NCBI RefSeq assembly: GCF_001542875.1
Contig: NZ_LMAF01000002.1
Coordinates: 1,325,501 to 1,389,500, forward strand
Source of the DNA: Erythrobacter sp. YT30
GTDB lineage: Bacteria; Pseudomonadota; Alphaproteobacteria; Sphingomonadales; Sphingomonadaceae
DNA: 64,000 nucleotides
Direction: 5' to 3'
Shown piece after piece: positions 24,602-32,986 of this stretch. The translations under genes and the position numbers were made by a program. Positions within the stretch are counted from its first letter, which is position 1; each line of letters begins with the position of its first letter. A model generated the notes under the pieces. It searched no databases. It was given only the letters and a program-made list of their open reading frames with translations, and was not told the DNA's origin.

Positions 24602-25735
24602 TCAAATTTTCTTTCCTGCCAATTCAGTAGCCTTGCGAAGTGCTTCATCTGCAAGGTGTGCATATCGGTTTGTTGTCGCCGGTTGGCTGTGCCCAAGCAG
24701 CTTGCCGATTATTTGTAAGGAAACGCCCTCCGATGCCAACAGCGATGCATAGTTGTGGCGCAAATCGTGGGGCCGAAGGTCCTCTATTCCAGCCTTCTTG
24801 CAAAGCTTGCCGAATGCTCGTCCGATGCTTGTTATTGGTTTCCCAGAATTGGTGGAGAACACAAATTCACTTTTTGTGCTCTTCTGCGCACGCTTCAGCA
24901 CTTCAACCGCTGGCTCTGACAGTGGAACCCGATGGGGGCGCTTCTGCTTTGTGTGGGAACTCGGCTTGACCCAAACTGCACAATCGAGGTCAAATTGAGA
25001 CCACTGGGCGGCAAACACCTCACCGCTTCGCGCACCCGTCAGCATTAGAAACCAAATTGCGAGAGTTGACGCTGTCTCAGGCATTGATGAAAGCGCATTG
25101 ATGAATGACTTTTGCTCATCAGCAGTTAGATAGCGCTCTCGCTCAACCTCAGGGTTCATCGCTAGGCCAGAGACTGGGTTCTTGTCCGCAAGGTTCCAAC
25201 GGATTGCCACGGAGTAAGCCTTCCGCAACATTGCCATAGACCTGTTCGCTTGGACTGGCGTGCTCTCGCTTATCCGGCGATGGAGACGATCGACATCCTC
25301 GCTGGTCACCTCTGGTAGACGCTTTGAACCAAAGGCAGGCAGCAGGAAACGTCGCCAGATGGCTTTTTCGTCTCTCTGCGTGCTGGCTGCCTTCTTGGTG
25401 AGGGCCTCTTTCTCATACTTCTTATAGAACTCGGCAATCGTTGGTTGAATGCGGTGAGCTTGGCGTTTTTCGAGCGGGTCTTCCCCTACATCAGTCAATC
25501 GACGAAGCCGTTTCGCTTCTTCGCGGGCGGCCGCGACAGTCCAAGCCGGGTGCCTTCCAATTGTCATCCGACGCTCCCTGCCGCCAACTGTGTAGTTTAG
25601 CACGAAAGCTGTGCACCCCGTTGCAGTGATGCGGACAGCAAAGCCTGTTACGCTTTGCTCCCGCAGGAAGATGGATCCACTCGATGGTGGCGTAGTTGAG
25701 CGGATGAGTTTGTCCGTGATTTTTTCGGTTTTCAT
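24602..25735 (-). CDS. Tyrosine integrase of the tRNA-Lys island
   Basis: 377 aa from ATG 25735 (MKTEKITDKLIRST); the frame opens 21 codons earlier, but the protein-like region begins here. The N-terminal DUF4102-like arm-binding part (FLREQSVTGFAVRITATG) is followed by a SAM-like domain and catalytic domain with R236 (TGARSGE), H323-x-x-R326 (RPHDLRH), H349 (LLGHS) and nucleophile Y358 (TNRYAH). All five positions are present, so it should be active. It lies 150 bases inside attR. It is the natural partner of the 45-bp tRNA-Lys attachment repeats. Confidence 0.96.
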   Translation of the reverse strand: MKTEKITDKLIRSTTPPSSGSIFLREQSVTGFAVRITATGCTAFVLNYTVGGRERRMTIGRHPAWTVAAAREEAKRLRRLTDVGEDPLEKRQAHRIQPTIAEFYKKYEKEALTKKAASTQRDEKAIWRRFLLPAFGSKRLPEVTSEDVDRLHRRISESTPVQANRSMAMLRKAYSVAIRWNLADKNPVSGLAMNPEVERERYLTADEQKSFINALSSMPETASTLAIWFLMLTGARSGEVFAAQWSQFDLDCAVWVKPSSHTKQKRPHRVPLSEPAVEVLKRAQKSTKSEFVFSTNSGKPITSIGRAFGKLCKKAGIEDLRPHDLRHNYASLLASEGVSLQIIGKLLGHSQPATTNRYAHLADEALRKATELAGKKI

Positions 25736-25885
25736 GTCCGTCCTATGTCCGGTTCCACGATTGCTTATGCGGCGTTTCGTGGCGATGCTTGGCATCAAGT
25801 GGAGTTATTGGACACGACAAGGATCAGGGCATATCTGTCCTAATCCTAAGGTTTTGAGCCAATTCGCAGACGAAGGTAGGCCAGC

Positions 25886-25930
25886 CTTTTAATCAGTAGG
25901 TCGCTGGTTCGAACCCAGCAGGGCTCACCA
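25886..25930 (+). repeat. attR: 45-bp copy of tRNA-Lys 3' end
   Basis: Identical to 3271-3315. It lacks the 5' half of the tRNA, so it is not a functional tRNA gene but the distal attachment site created by integration. It sits about 150 bases outside the integrase gene. Confidence 0.92.
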
Positions 25931-26115
25931 TCCATTCCCATCGAACATCGGTTTCTGGAGTCTCCCGCGCGGTGGTGGAAATTGTGCCCGCAATTCCGGG
26001 GCTTTGCGCTGGTGGTAATCTGCTGTGCCGACCAAGGAGATGCGGTGACCTACCAATTCGCGCCCGAAATGGGCGAAGTTCTCCGCGGTCGATTTGGTGA
26101 CCTACTTCTCAAATT

Positions 26116-27780
26116 TCAGGAGTTGGGGAAGCCGAGCGCTTCGCGTTGATCTACGAAGCGGATCGGCAGGTTACCCATCCGCCAAAGGCTGCGAGCGCTG
26201 AGCCCCTTGGGTTGCGTGCCAGTCAGGATGCTACGGATGATCGTGGGATCAAGATAGCTTAGCCGTGCCAGACGCTGCAGATGACGTAGCTTTGTGGTCT
26301 TGGTCGATTGGACGGCACCTTCGTCCATCTCAAGCAGCTGGTCGCGAGCTGCAAATGCTCGACCGAGCAATTCGACAAGCTTGTCGTCCTTAGCCACCAA
26401 GTCCTGTTTTGACGGCTGCAGTCGAAGGCGAGGTTCATGGCCGTAGTTCTTTCGGTCGAGCGCAATCTTGAATTCCGACTTGGTTGTGTCTTTATCGTCC
26501 GGCTGGATACCCAGTGCCGCAGATGGCTCGAGCGATCCGTCGATCTCGTTCTCGCTGACAGCAACCCGAAGGCCAAGTTTGGTTAGGATCTCGCTAGCCC
26601 TACTCACCGACAGCTGCTCAACGTCTGTGGCTAGCTGCTGCGCCTTTTCAAAGACCCGCAGCTTTTCATCAGCTGACCTGGATGCAACCAACCTCTGAAT
26701 GTTTCCGCTTGTCCGAAGCGATCTGCCGACCGCGCGACGCACCGCCTGTTCGATCTCACTTGCGGGCAATCGCAATGCCGGCGCTTCGTAATCGTCGTTC
26801 ATGTTTGACGCATAGTAGGTGTAGCGTCGGCCGTGTCGTTTGGTGTGTGTGGGAGACATTGGGCGACTGCGGTCGTCAAAGATCATGCCCGCGAGCAAAG
26901 CCAGTCGCCGCTTGGGACCCGCAGATGAACCATGCGAGGTTCGGTCTTTGAGTTTCTCTTGGACTGCCTCGAACGTATCTCGGCCAACGATGGCGTCATG
27001 TTGACCTGGATAGGTCTTATCTTTGTGCCGGACTTCACCCACATAAAGCGGATTGGAGAGTAGATGCTTGAGCGCGCCGCGCTTGATGGGATGGCCACCG
27101 CTCACCCGACCGCGTTTCGAGACATGCTGCTTGCTGACGAAGCCATCTCTCCCAAGCTCTTCAACAAGTGCTTTGATCGTATCTGCCTCGAGATAGCGGC
27201 GCATGATCTCGCGGACAGTCTCTGCCTCTTTTGGAATGACAACGAGCTTTCGATCGACCGCCTTGTAGCCAAGAGGGACGCTGCCGCCCATCCACATACC
27301 CTTGGCTTTCGACGCTGCAATCTTGTCACGGATCCGTTCAGCGCCAACCTCTCGCTCAAACTGGGCGAATGACAGCAAGACATTGAGCGTCAGTCTCCCC
27401 ATCGAACTTGTGGTCGAGAATGCTTGGGTCACGCTCACGAACGAAGCCTCGGTTTCGTCCAAGACGTCCACGATCTTGGCAAAGTCTGCGAGGCTTCGGG
27501 TCAGTCGATCGATCTTGTACACGACGACCACGTCAACCTTGCCTGCTCGCACATCAGCTAGAAGCTGCTGCAAGGCTGGGCGTTCCAGTGTGCCGCCCGA
27601 GTGCCCGCCATCATCATAGAGCTCAGGCAGCAGAGCCCAGCCTTCGTGCTGCTGGCTCAAGACGTAGGCAGCACATGCTTCTCGCTGCGCATCGAGACTA
27701 TTGAAGTCCTTGTCCAAGCCTTCGTCCGTCGACTTCCGCGTGTAGATCGCGCAGCGGAGCTTCTTCTCAGCCTTAGCCAT
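26116..27780 (-). CDS. Large serine recombinase
   Basis: 554 aa. The resolvase catalytic domain begins CAIYTRKSTDEG with nucleophile Ser17, then QREACAAYVLSQ and VVVVYKIDRLTRSLADF. The recombinase domain follows (EAETVREIMRRYLE, LSNPLYVGEVRHKDKTYPGQHDAIV). The segment after it carries SHGSSAGPKRRLALLAGMIFDDRSRPMSP. The zinc-ribbon cysteines found in many large serine recombinases are not obvious. Its start overlaps the DUF2924 gene by 8 bases. This pair recurs in alphaproteobacterial mobile DNA. Its attachment sites were not found. Confidence 0.93.
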   Translation of the reverse strand: MAKAEKKLRCAIYTRKSTDEGLDKDFNSLDAQREACAAYVLSQQHEGWALLPELYDDGGHSGGTLERPALQQLLADVRAGKVDVVVVYKIDRLTRSLADFAKIVDVLDETEASFVSVTQAFSTTSSMGRLTLNVLLSFAQFEREVGAERIRDKIAASKAKGMWMGGSVPLGYKAVDRKLVVIPKEAETVREIMRRYLEADTIKALVEELGRDGFVSKQHVSKRGRVSGGHPIKRGALKHLLSNPLYVGEVRHKDKTYPGQHDAIVGRDTFEAVQEKLKDRTSHGSSAGPKRRLALLAGMIFDDRSRPMSPTHTKRHGRRYTYYASNMNDDYEAPALRLPASEIEQAVRRAVGRSLRTSGNIQRLVASRSADEKLRVFEKAQQLATDVEQLSVSRASEILTKLGLRVAVSENEIDGSLEPSAALGIQPDDKDTTKSEFKIALDRKNYGHEPRLRLQPSKQDLVAKDDKLVELLGRAFAARDQLLEMDEGAVQSTKTTKLRHLQRLARLSYLDPTIIRSILTGTQPKGLSARSLWRMGNLPIRFVDQREALGFPNS

Positions 27781-28246
27781 GGGCAGCCACCTTCAACTCT
27801 CCGAGGCGCGGACTGTGTAGCCCGAAGAAGCGCGGGCCTGACCACTTGGCTCCGGTGATATGTGATGCGACCGCGCTCAGTGATCCAAACGTCTGGCCTC
27901 GATACTCACAGCCACTTTCAAGTACGACCACCTCATGAACTTCTCCATGCCATGTTCGCGAGAGCCACGTTCCTGGTTTGGCTTCGGTCGATACTCGACC
28001 TTCTTTGCGGCGCTCGTCTTTGCGACCGAGCGCACCAAGCTGCCGGAGCTCAACCTTTGTGAGTTTGCCGGCCTCGGGTTCCTGTAAGCGAGCCGCTAGG
28101 GCTCTTCTCATTAGAGCAAGGCCTAGAGCAAGAGGCGCTGGGATCCCATATGTGTCGCGCCAAGCAGCTCGTAGTTCCGATGGTGCCATTTCCTCGATGG
28201 CGATGATCTTCTCTTCGATGGCGATGATCTTCTCTTCGATATCCAT
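27773..28246 (-). CDS. DUF2924 protein, recombinase partner
   Basis: 157 aa. LRAAWRDTYGIPAPLALGLALMRRALAARLQE, then a basic linker, then KPGTWLSRTWHGEVHEVVVLESGCEYRGQTFGSLSAVASHITGAKWSGPRFFGL is the DUF2924 pattern. It resembles an HTH-like part plus a DNA-binding-like beta module. It overlaps the recombinase start. The N-terminus contains a 21-base tandem duplication giving two EEKIIAI copies (about 28195-28236), so the start may instead be the Met at residue 20 (MAPSELRAAW). Confidence 0.88.
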   Translation of the reverse strand: MDIEEKIIAIEEKIIAIEEMAPSELRAAWRDTYGIPAPLALGLALMRRALAARLQEPEAGKLTKVELRQLGALGRKDERRKEGRVSTEAKPGTWLSRTWHGEVHEVVVLESGCEYRGQTFGSLSAVASHITGAKWSGPRFFGLHSPRLGELKVAAHG

Positions 28247-28346
28247 AGCTGCATGGATGCTCGAAGATCGGCACTAGTCGAGTGCTTTCTGGCAGCTTTC
28301 GCTCTTTCCAGTGGACTTGCGGCAACGTTTGAGCATTGCTGTGCGC

Positions 28347-28541
28347 ATGGACGACATCGACCGCGAACTCCTCGACCTGCTCTGCACCAAGATCGGCATG
28401 CTGATGGAGGACCACAGTGCCGGTGCGCTGACGGTTGGAGCTCAATCTGAAGGTGGGCAAAAGGCAGCTACCGATGAGCTAGTTCATGCAGTGAACAGGA
28501 TCGAAAAACTGGCTGCCGCCGCTCAATCCATCGCGGAATGA
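28347..28541 (+). CDS. Small helical protein divergent from recombinase pair
   Basis: 64 aa from ATG 28347 (MDDIDRELLDLLCTKIGMLMED); upstream frame extends but lacks a better start. Wholly helical, acidic, ending RIEKLAAAAQSIAE. Divergent from the DUF2924 gene. Short helical ORFs at this position are familiar near such recombinase loci, but the evidence here is only frame and composition. Confidence 0.45.
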   Translation: MDDIDRELLDLLCTKIGMLMEDHSAGALTVGAQSEGGQKAATDELVHAVNRIEKLAAAAQSIAE

Positions 28542-28624
28542 CTGCAATGCGCCCCAATGTTAGACATTGCTTTGGCAAAGATGGCTTCCCAAAAGCCGCC
28601 ATCCTTTCCAGAGTGCTCGAAGCT

Positions 28625-28960
28625 CTAGTCTTTGCACCATACGATCATCCCGCTTCGGACCCAGAAGTGATTACGGCAGCCCGTTTTTCGCCATACCGAC
28701 GGATGCAGTGTGGGGGACAGTCTTTCCTCAGAAACGAGCCGCCATTTCGTAGTGGCTTCTTCGATCAGCGCGAGTTCGATCCTTTCGCCACATCCGCAGG
28801 GACATAAGAGTGCCGCAGCCCAAAGCTCGTCTCCTTCCCTGGCTACGACCAAGTGCCCGGGAGACAGATTTTCGGGAGGTGTATCGCCTTCGACAAAGGA
28901 GAGCTCTAGATCGGGTTGCCGGGGAAAGATCCGACGCCAGAGACGCTTAAAAATGTTCAT
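28625..28960 (-). CDS. DUF6527-like cysteine-rich protein of Ubl operon
   Basis: 111 aa. A likely metal-binding module has LLCPCGCGERIEL (C53, C55, C57), later GCRNHFWVRSGMIVWC (C95, H98, C109). The pattern matches DUF6527 as I remember it, a family found in bacterial ubiquitin-like operons. ATG 28960 overlaps the E1 gene stop by 4 bases, so it is the last gene of the three-gene operon. Biochemical role unknown; zinc binding or a peptidase-like or adaptor function are options. Confidence 0.75.
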   Translation of the reverse strand: MNIFKRLWRRIFPRQPDLELSFVEGDTPPENLSPGHLVVAREGDELWAAALLCPCGCGERIELALIEEATTKWRLVSEERLSPTLHPSVWRKTGCRNHFWVRSGMIVWCKD

Positions 28961-30339
28961 GCCGCTTCAGCCGCTGCCGACGATATGCCTAAGCGGCTCA
29001 GTAGGCTGTCGCTCAACCCGCAGCCCAAGAACTGTGCCAACAACGGGGCGGATACGCTGGGCTCTGGCGAAGACTCTTCTTCACCGCCTGCAAGGCTGAA
29101 ATATGTACGAGCGAAGCCTTTGTTCGGCTCGTGCCGAAAAGGAAAGAGCCGCGCGATCCATTCATTCACCCCAGCGCTGGCTGCACGCATATTTAGCGAA
29201 ATCACCGATGGTGCTTCTTCCACTACGCCTTTCACGTATCCTTCATCGAGCTGCTGTGCGTATGCTTTGGGATCTGATTGGCGCAAATACTCTGCAGAAA
29301 GGCCTTCGCCAGTGATCTCGCCACGGTCCCAAAGCCCAGGACCGCCGGGACGTATAAAGTCAACGCGGCCACAGACATCGGCAATTTCCGAAATTCCGGA
29401 GCGTCGGCGTGTCGGAATCACGACCCCGACATCGATGAGCGGACAGAGGAAGGCGTGAGAGACCAGATCGCAATGATACCGCCCCCCCATCGAGTCGACA
29501 CACGAAAACATAACATCGGCATCGCTGACTGCATCGAGCGCAGAGACATGAGCGAGCGGGGACTCATACGTTTCGACGATAGTGTCAGGGTGGTGGCGTT
29601 TTATTGCATCACGCAAAACGTGGGTCTTGTAGCGCCCGACACCAGCAGGGGTCGCATAGAGAATTCGATTGAGGTTCTTTTTCTCAACGTGGTCGAAATC
29701 CACTAGGATAATTCGGCCCACACCCAACCGGCCCAGGAGCTCGGCGGTGATCGACCCGGTCCCAGAGACACCAACAACCACGGCCGTCTTACCCGAGAGC
29801 GACGCTCCCATCGCTGAGGAAAACGCCATCGGTATTTCCGATAGTTTGGTGGTGAGGTCCGACACTTCGTGCCCGATTGAGACGACAGACGGTATTTCCG
29901 TGCAATTCATCTCGCCGTCGTAGATCCGGGCTTTGACCCGACCATCAGGTAACATGATCGCAGAGCCATGCATTCCATCGGTATGACGAACGCCGTGCTG
30001 TAATGCGGGGATGCACACTGCGTCGCTTTCATCGTCGATTGCAGAGAAACCGTAAAGCCCGCCTGGGTGGGAATGCATCAGTAGGATCGAACCGCCGATT
30101 TCATCGGCGGCGTCGACCGCTTTCTCTAGGTATTCTCCGGGCCAGCTTAACCGCGTCGATGTGCGAACGCTGCATGCTTGATGAGGCACAGGAATAATGG
30201 AGCGCACTTGCAAACGGACTGCATTGCGACCGCATAGAGTGCAGATCAGAATTGCTGCCGCTTCTTTGCCATCCCCTGGGAAGACATGATTTCGTAGCGA
30301 CTGGTGGTCGCGAGAGAGCATACGCAGCGACGGCCCCAT
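28957..30339 (-). CDS. JAB peptidase-E1 fusion (ThiF/HesA-type)
   Basis: 460 aa fusing two enzymes. The N-terminal JAB/MPN metalloprotease has E26 and H89-S-H91-P-G-G with S99 and D102 (HSHPGG-x5-S-x2-D), all present. The E1-like adenylation domain begins at about residue 180 with AVVVGVSGTGSITAELLGRLGVGRIILVDFDHVEKKNLNR, then MFSCVDSMGGRYHCD and PLIDVGVV. An E1 activates a ubiquitin-like protein with ATP; a JAB domain trims or removes it. Its ATG overlaps the Ubl-E2 stop (TGATG). The fusion of activating and removing activities in one chain is typical of compact prokaryotic Ubl systems described by comparative genomics. Confidence 0.9.
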   Translation of the reverse strand: MGPSLRMLSRDHQSLRNHVFPGDGKEAAAILICTLCGRNAVRLQVRSIIPVPHQACSVRTSTRLSWPGEYLEKAVDAADEIGGSILLMHSHPGGLYGFSAIDDESDAVCIPALQHGVRHTDGMHGSAIMLPDGRVKARIYDGEMNCTEIPSVVSIGHEVSDLTTKLSEIPMAFSSAMGASLSGKTAVVVGVSGTGSITAELLGRLGVGRIILVDFDHVEKKNLNRILYATPAGVGRYKTHVLRDAIKRHHPDTIVETYESPLAHVSALDAVSDADVMFSCVDSMGGRYHCDLVSHAFLCPLIDVGVVIPTRRRSGISEIADVCGRVDFIRPGGPGLWDRGEITGEGLSAEYLRQSDPKAYAQQLDEGYVKGVVEEAPSVISLNMRAASAGVNEWIARLFPFRHEPNKGFARTYFSLAGGEEESSPEPSVSAPLLAQFLGCGLSDSLLSRLGISSAAAEAA

Positions 30340-31481
30340 CAGTTTGCCCCGACTTCGCGAGCGATAGCGTCTTCAATAAGCGCGATGTGAGAAATCAGGC
30401 TGTCTTTCGCGGGATTCCAGGCGGTGGCGCCGCTACGGTGCCGGGACCAACGCTGGTACGACACTCCCGCGATGGTCTGGCGAGACTGCGTTTGCGGAAT
30501 CGGACGGCCTGACTCTAGAGAGAGGTGTGGCGAGCAGAAGAACATGTCGAGCTGGGCTGCTGGGTAGCTCGGCGGCATGAGGACCGCAATATCGACAGCT
30601 TCCTGACGATAGCCATCGGGCAGTACATATCCGCGAAGGATAAACCAGCGCTTGCCTCCATCGATGATTGTCTCAGTGCTTTCAGCGCGCCGAGCGAGAT
30701 AAGCTTCGTCCTCGACGCGAAGCTCGAAGGCCCGATTTACAGGAGCGTGAGCTTCGCCGTTGTTGACATGATCGGGTCTGAGCCAGAGCTTTTCGATGCC
30801 TTTTCGAGACAAGTCGATCGTATCGTTAAGCTGCACGCTTTCCTTGGGCGCGCCTACGAACTTCAGAATTGCGGTCCAACCCTGATCCGGATCGAGACCT
30901 GCTTTCACCAATGCATCACGGACAGTGATTTGCGGCACATCGAATGTCAGCAATACGCCCTGGACGAGAAGCTTCCATTCGCCCTTGCGGGTGAAGATCC
31001 GTTCGAGCCCTTCGGCGTCGAGATCAATCTCGTCGCCAGACTCTAGCACTTCGTCAGGCTCGTCAGTCTTCGCAAGCAGAAGCTGTTTGCGATCCGGAAT
31101 CTTGAAAATGAGCCGCACCATCTCCGCGGAAATGCGCGTAGTTCCCCAAGGGAACCGGCGCTCATCGAGTGTAGCGTAGAAAAGGCGATCAGTTCGGAAG
31201 GCAAAGAAGCGTTCAGCGCGGCGATCTGAAATATCGATAACCTCGTCGGGCTCCACCGCGCTCAACCCATCCTTGCCCAAGAGCAACAACGCATATTCGT
31301 TTACCGGGTGGCGCTCAAAAGCGTCGAGGATCTGCGCTCCTGTCGGAGTGGCATCTACAATCTGGCGCTTTTCATCGAACCCATCGCCGTCCCACAGCCT
31401 CACTCGATAGGCGCTGGCTTTAGGGAGCGTTTTCTCGTCGTCCGAACGCGCCCAATCTTCAACTTCCAAAACCTCTGACAT
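30339..31481 (-). CDS. Multi-ubiquitin-like protein fused to E2-like domain
   Basis: 380 aa. Three successive beta-grasp-like Ubl units of 70-75 residues are visible. The first starts at about 22 (SAYRVRLWDGDGFDEKRQIVD), the second at 95 (DRLFYATLDERRFPWGTTRIS), the third at 168 (WKLLVQGVLLTFDVPQITVRDALV). The first two end in the recurring DEVIDI/DEIDLDAEG-type segment before an RF-F or RIF phrase. The C-terminal 130 residues match a prokaryotic E2 family: DIAVLMPPSYPAAQLDMFF, then YQRWSRHRS, WNP, DSLISHIALIEDAI. Fusion means no free Gly-Gly Ubl tail at the C-terminus, so processing or a scaffold role must be considered. First gene of the operon with JAB-E1 and DUF6527. Confidence 0.85.
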   Translation of the reverse strand: MSEVLEVEDWARSDDEKTLPKASAYRVRLWDGDGFDEKRQIVDATPTGAQILDAFERHPVNEYALLLLGKDGLSAVEPDEVIDISDRRAERFFAFRTDRLFYATLDERRFPWGTTRISAEMVRLIFKIPDRKQLLLAKTDEPDEVLESGDEIDLDAEGLERIFTRKGEWKLLVQGVLLTFDVPQITVRDALVKAGLDPDQGWTAILKFVGAPKESVQLNDTIDLSRKGIEKLWLRPDHVNNGEAHAPVNRAFELRVEDEAYLARRAESTETIIDGGKRWFILRGYVLPDGYRQEAVDIAVLMPPSYPAAQLDMFFCSPHLSLESGRPIPQTQSRQTIAGVSYQRWSRHRSGATAWNPAKDSLISHIALIEDAIAREVGAN

Positions 31482-31633
31482 GCGTAATTCCTTCGTCTGA
31501 TTGGCACTTCGCTGTGCTGATGCCTCATTATCTAATAGCTAAAAAATAGCTAGTCAACAGCCATTACAACATTAAAATAGATTGACAATCGCAACCGAAA
31601 CTCATAGTTTGCGCGCGCTAATGGAGAATAGGC
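31482..31633. promoter_or_regulatory. Divergent promoter region with AATAGCTA repeats
   Basis: Lies between the leftward Ubl operon and the rightward RHH operon. AATAGCTA occurs at 31534-31541 and 31545-31552, 11 bases apart, one helical turn; its TAGCTA core is palindromic, as expected of an operator for a dimeric RHH regulator. TTGACA (31582-31587) with ATAGTT about 16 bases on is a candidate promoter for the rightward genes. Confidence 0.5.
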
Positions 31634-31843
31634 GTGGCTCGTAAGACGATGACACTGAACCTCACGGATGCTGAAATGGCGGTGCTGGAGGAGCTTTGTG
31701 AAAAGAAAGACCTGAGTAAGACCGTGCTGATGAGGCAGGCATTGCGCTTGTACCAACGTGTCGAGGAGCGGCTCGACATGGGTGGGAAGCTCTTTTTCGA
31801 AGACGAGGCGTCTAAAGAGAAGTCGGAGATTATGATGCTATGA
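31634..31843 (+). CDS. Ribbon-helix-helix regulator
   Basis: 69 aa from GTG. The N-terminal beta ribbon KTMTLNLTDAEM and two helices (VLEELCEKKDLSKTVLMRQALRLYQ) are the RHH DNA-binding fold of CopG/Arc-type proteins; the acidic tail may contact a partner. It overlaps the acetyltransferase-like gene by 4 bases. RHH plus GNAT pairs form one class of toxin-antitoxin modules, so it could be an antitoxin. Its probable operator is the AATAGCTA pair upstream, between it and the Ubl operon. Confidence 0.8.
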   Translation: MARKTMTLNLTDAEMAVLEELCEKKDLSKTVLMRQALRLYQRVEERLDMGGKLFFEDEASKEKSEIMML

Positions 31844-32475
31844 CCAAAGAGCCTGAGATAACTCCGGTTGGCTTGAAGCGCATGTCTGATGGTCAGATGG
31901 TTGACGCTGAGCTCTGGGATGGCATCACTGATAAGAACCTGGCTGACTGGGAAGCGAAGTGGACGCCAGAGCTATTGCGCTTGCTCGAAGCTTTGCATGA
32001 CAAGGGGATCGAGCGTGCGCTTTGGCCGCAAAGCCGTCATTGGGACTGGCGAGCAAAAACACAAGCAATCGAGAAGCGCCTAGACGAGCAGTGTTTCTCG
32101 ATCGTTTGCGATAATCTCACCCAGGCAATGATGATTACCGAGCTGACCAAGCGTGCTCGCCTAGAGAGCCAGCGCAACGAGCACTTGGTCTATGTATCGT
32201 TTGTCGAAGCGGCGCCGTGGAACCGCCGGGACATTCTCGGCAAGCCGCCTGACTATTCCGGCTGTGGGTCGATCCTGATCCGCGCGGCAATCGAGTTTAG
32301 CAAGCTAGAAGGCTTCAAGGGCCGCATCGGCTTGCACTCTTTACCGCAATCGAACGATTTTTACGCCAACAAGGTCGGTATGACCGATCTTGGCGCCGAT
32401 GAGGACTATGACAATCTTCGCTACTTCGAAATGACACCGGAGCAAGCTGAAGAATTCGCCAAGGAAGGAAGCTGA
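31840..32475 (+). CDS. GNAT-like acetyltransferase
   Basis: 211 aa. The C-terminal half reads as a GNAT fold: HLVYVSFVEAAPWNRRDI, GCGSILIRAAIEFSKLEGFKGRIGLHSLPQSNDFYANKVGMTDLG, with the last strand-helix (FYANKVGM) typical. The acetyl-CoA loop is degenerate (SGCGSIL for RxxGxG/A). N-terminal 100 residues are helical and unassigned. Co-translated with the RHH gene; 1 base before the next gene. Either a TacT-like toxin or a modifying enzyme. Confidence 0.7.
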   Translation: MTKEPEITPVGLKRMSDGQMVDAELWDGITDKNLADWEAKWTPELLRLLEALHDKGIERALWPQSRHWDWRAKTQAIEKRLDEQCFSIVCDNLTQAMMITELTKRARLESQRNEHLVYVSFVEAAPWNRRDILGKPPDYSGCGSILIRAAIEFSKLEGFKGRIGLHSLPQSNDFYANKVGMTDLGADEDYDNLRYFEMTPEQAEEFAKEGS

Positions 32476-32476
32476 T

Positions 32477-32959
32477 ATGAAACTCGCTATTTCAAAGGAG
32501 TGGTGCGCACAAAAGGCAGAAGCTGAAGCGGGCGTCGAAATCGGTGCCGGACTGCTTGGCGTTGATCCGCTGCTGCCGAGCGCTGGGGGACGTGTAGCAT
32601 CAATCGACGACGCTCGTATTGTGTTCGGCCGTTTTGTGCATCTTAATCGACGCAAGCTGAAGCTGTCATATGAAGCATTGGCCGACCAAGCCGATGTTGA
32701 GATCGCAGAGCTAATGAATATTGAGCACGACGCAAGCTATGAGCCGGAGCCACGCACAATCTATCAACTTGCGGGCGCTTTTGGAGTGGATCAACGAAAA
32801 CTCATGGAGCTTTCCGGGCTCTCCAAGCCAAAGAATGGTGGGTATATCGAGGATGCAGTCCGATATGCTGCCCGCTCGGAATCTTTGGAAGATCTCAACG
32901 AGGAAGAGCTTGCCGCGTTGGAGGCATTGGTCTCTGTATTGAGCAAGAAAAAAGCCTGA
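32477..32959 (+). CDS. XRE-type regulator paired with ImmA/IrrE peptidase
   Basis: 160 aa. A helix-turn-helix at about 55-110 (FVHLNRRKLKLSYEALADQADVEIAELMNIEH with RTIYQLAGAFGVDQRKLMELSG) resembles Cro/C1-type domains with an unusual spacing. The C-terminus ends EEELAALEALVSVLSKKKA. The ImmA/IrrE-like metallopeptidase gene starts 27 bases downstream; such pairs work as repressor and cleaving protease in phage and mobile-element control. Confidence 0.8.
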   Translation: MKLAISKEWCAQKAEAEAGVEIGAGLLGVDPLLPSAGGRVASIDDARIVFGRFVHLNRRKLKLSYEALADQADVEIAELMNIEHDASYEPEPRTIYQLAGAFGVDQRKLMELSGLSKPKNGGYIEDAVRYAARSESLEDLNEEELAALEALVSVLSKKKA

Positions 32960-32986
32960 TTATCATAGTGCGGGGGCGCAGATCCG

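Noticed and set aside
25886..25930. Second tRNA-Lys gene
   Set aside because: Only the 3' 45 bases are present; the acceptor 5' strand and D arm are missing.
26046..26105. Repeat GGTGACCTAC (twice, about 50 bases apart) as recombinase attachment site
   Set aside because: Only 10 bases and both copies on the same side of the recombinase; not enough to support an att site.
28195..28236. 21-base tandem duplication as a regulatory repeat
   Set aside because: It lies in frame within the DUF2924 gene and simply doubles a seven-residue unit.
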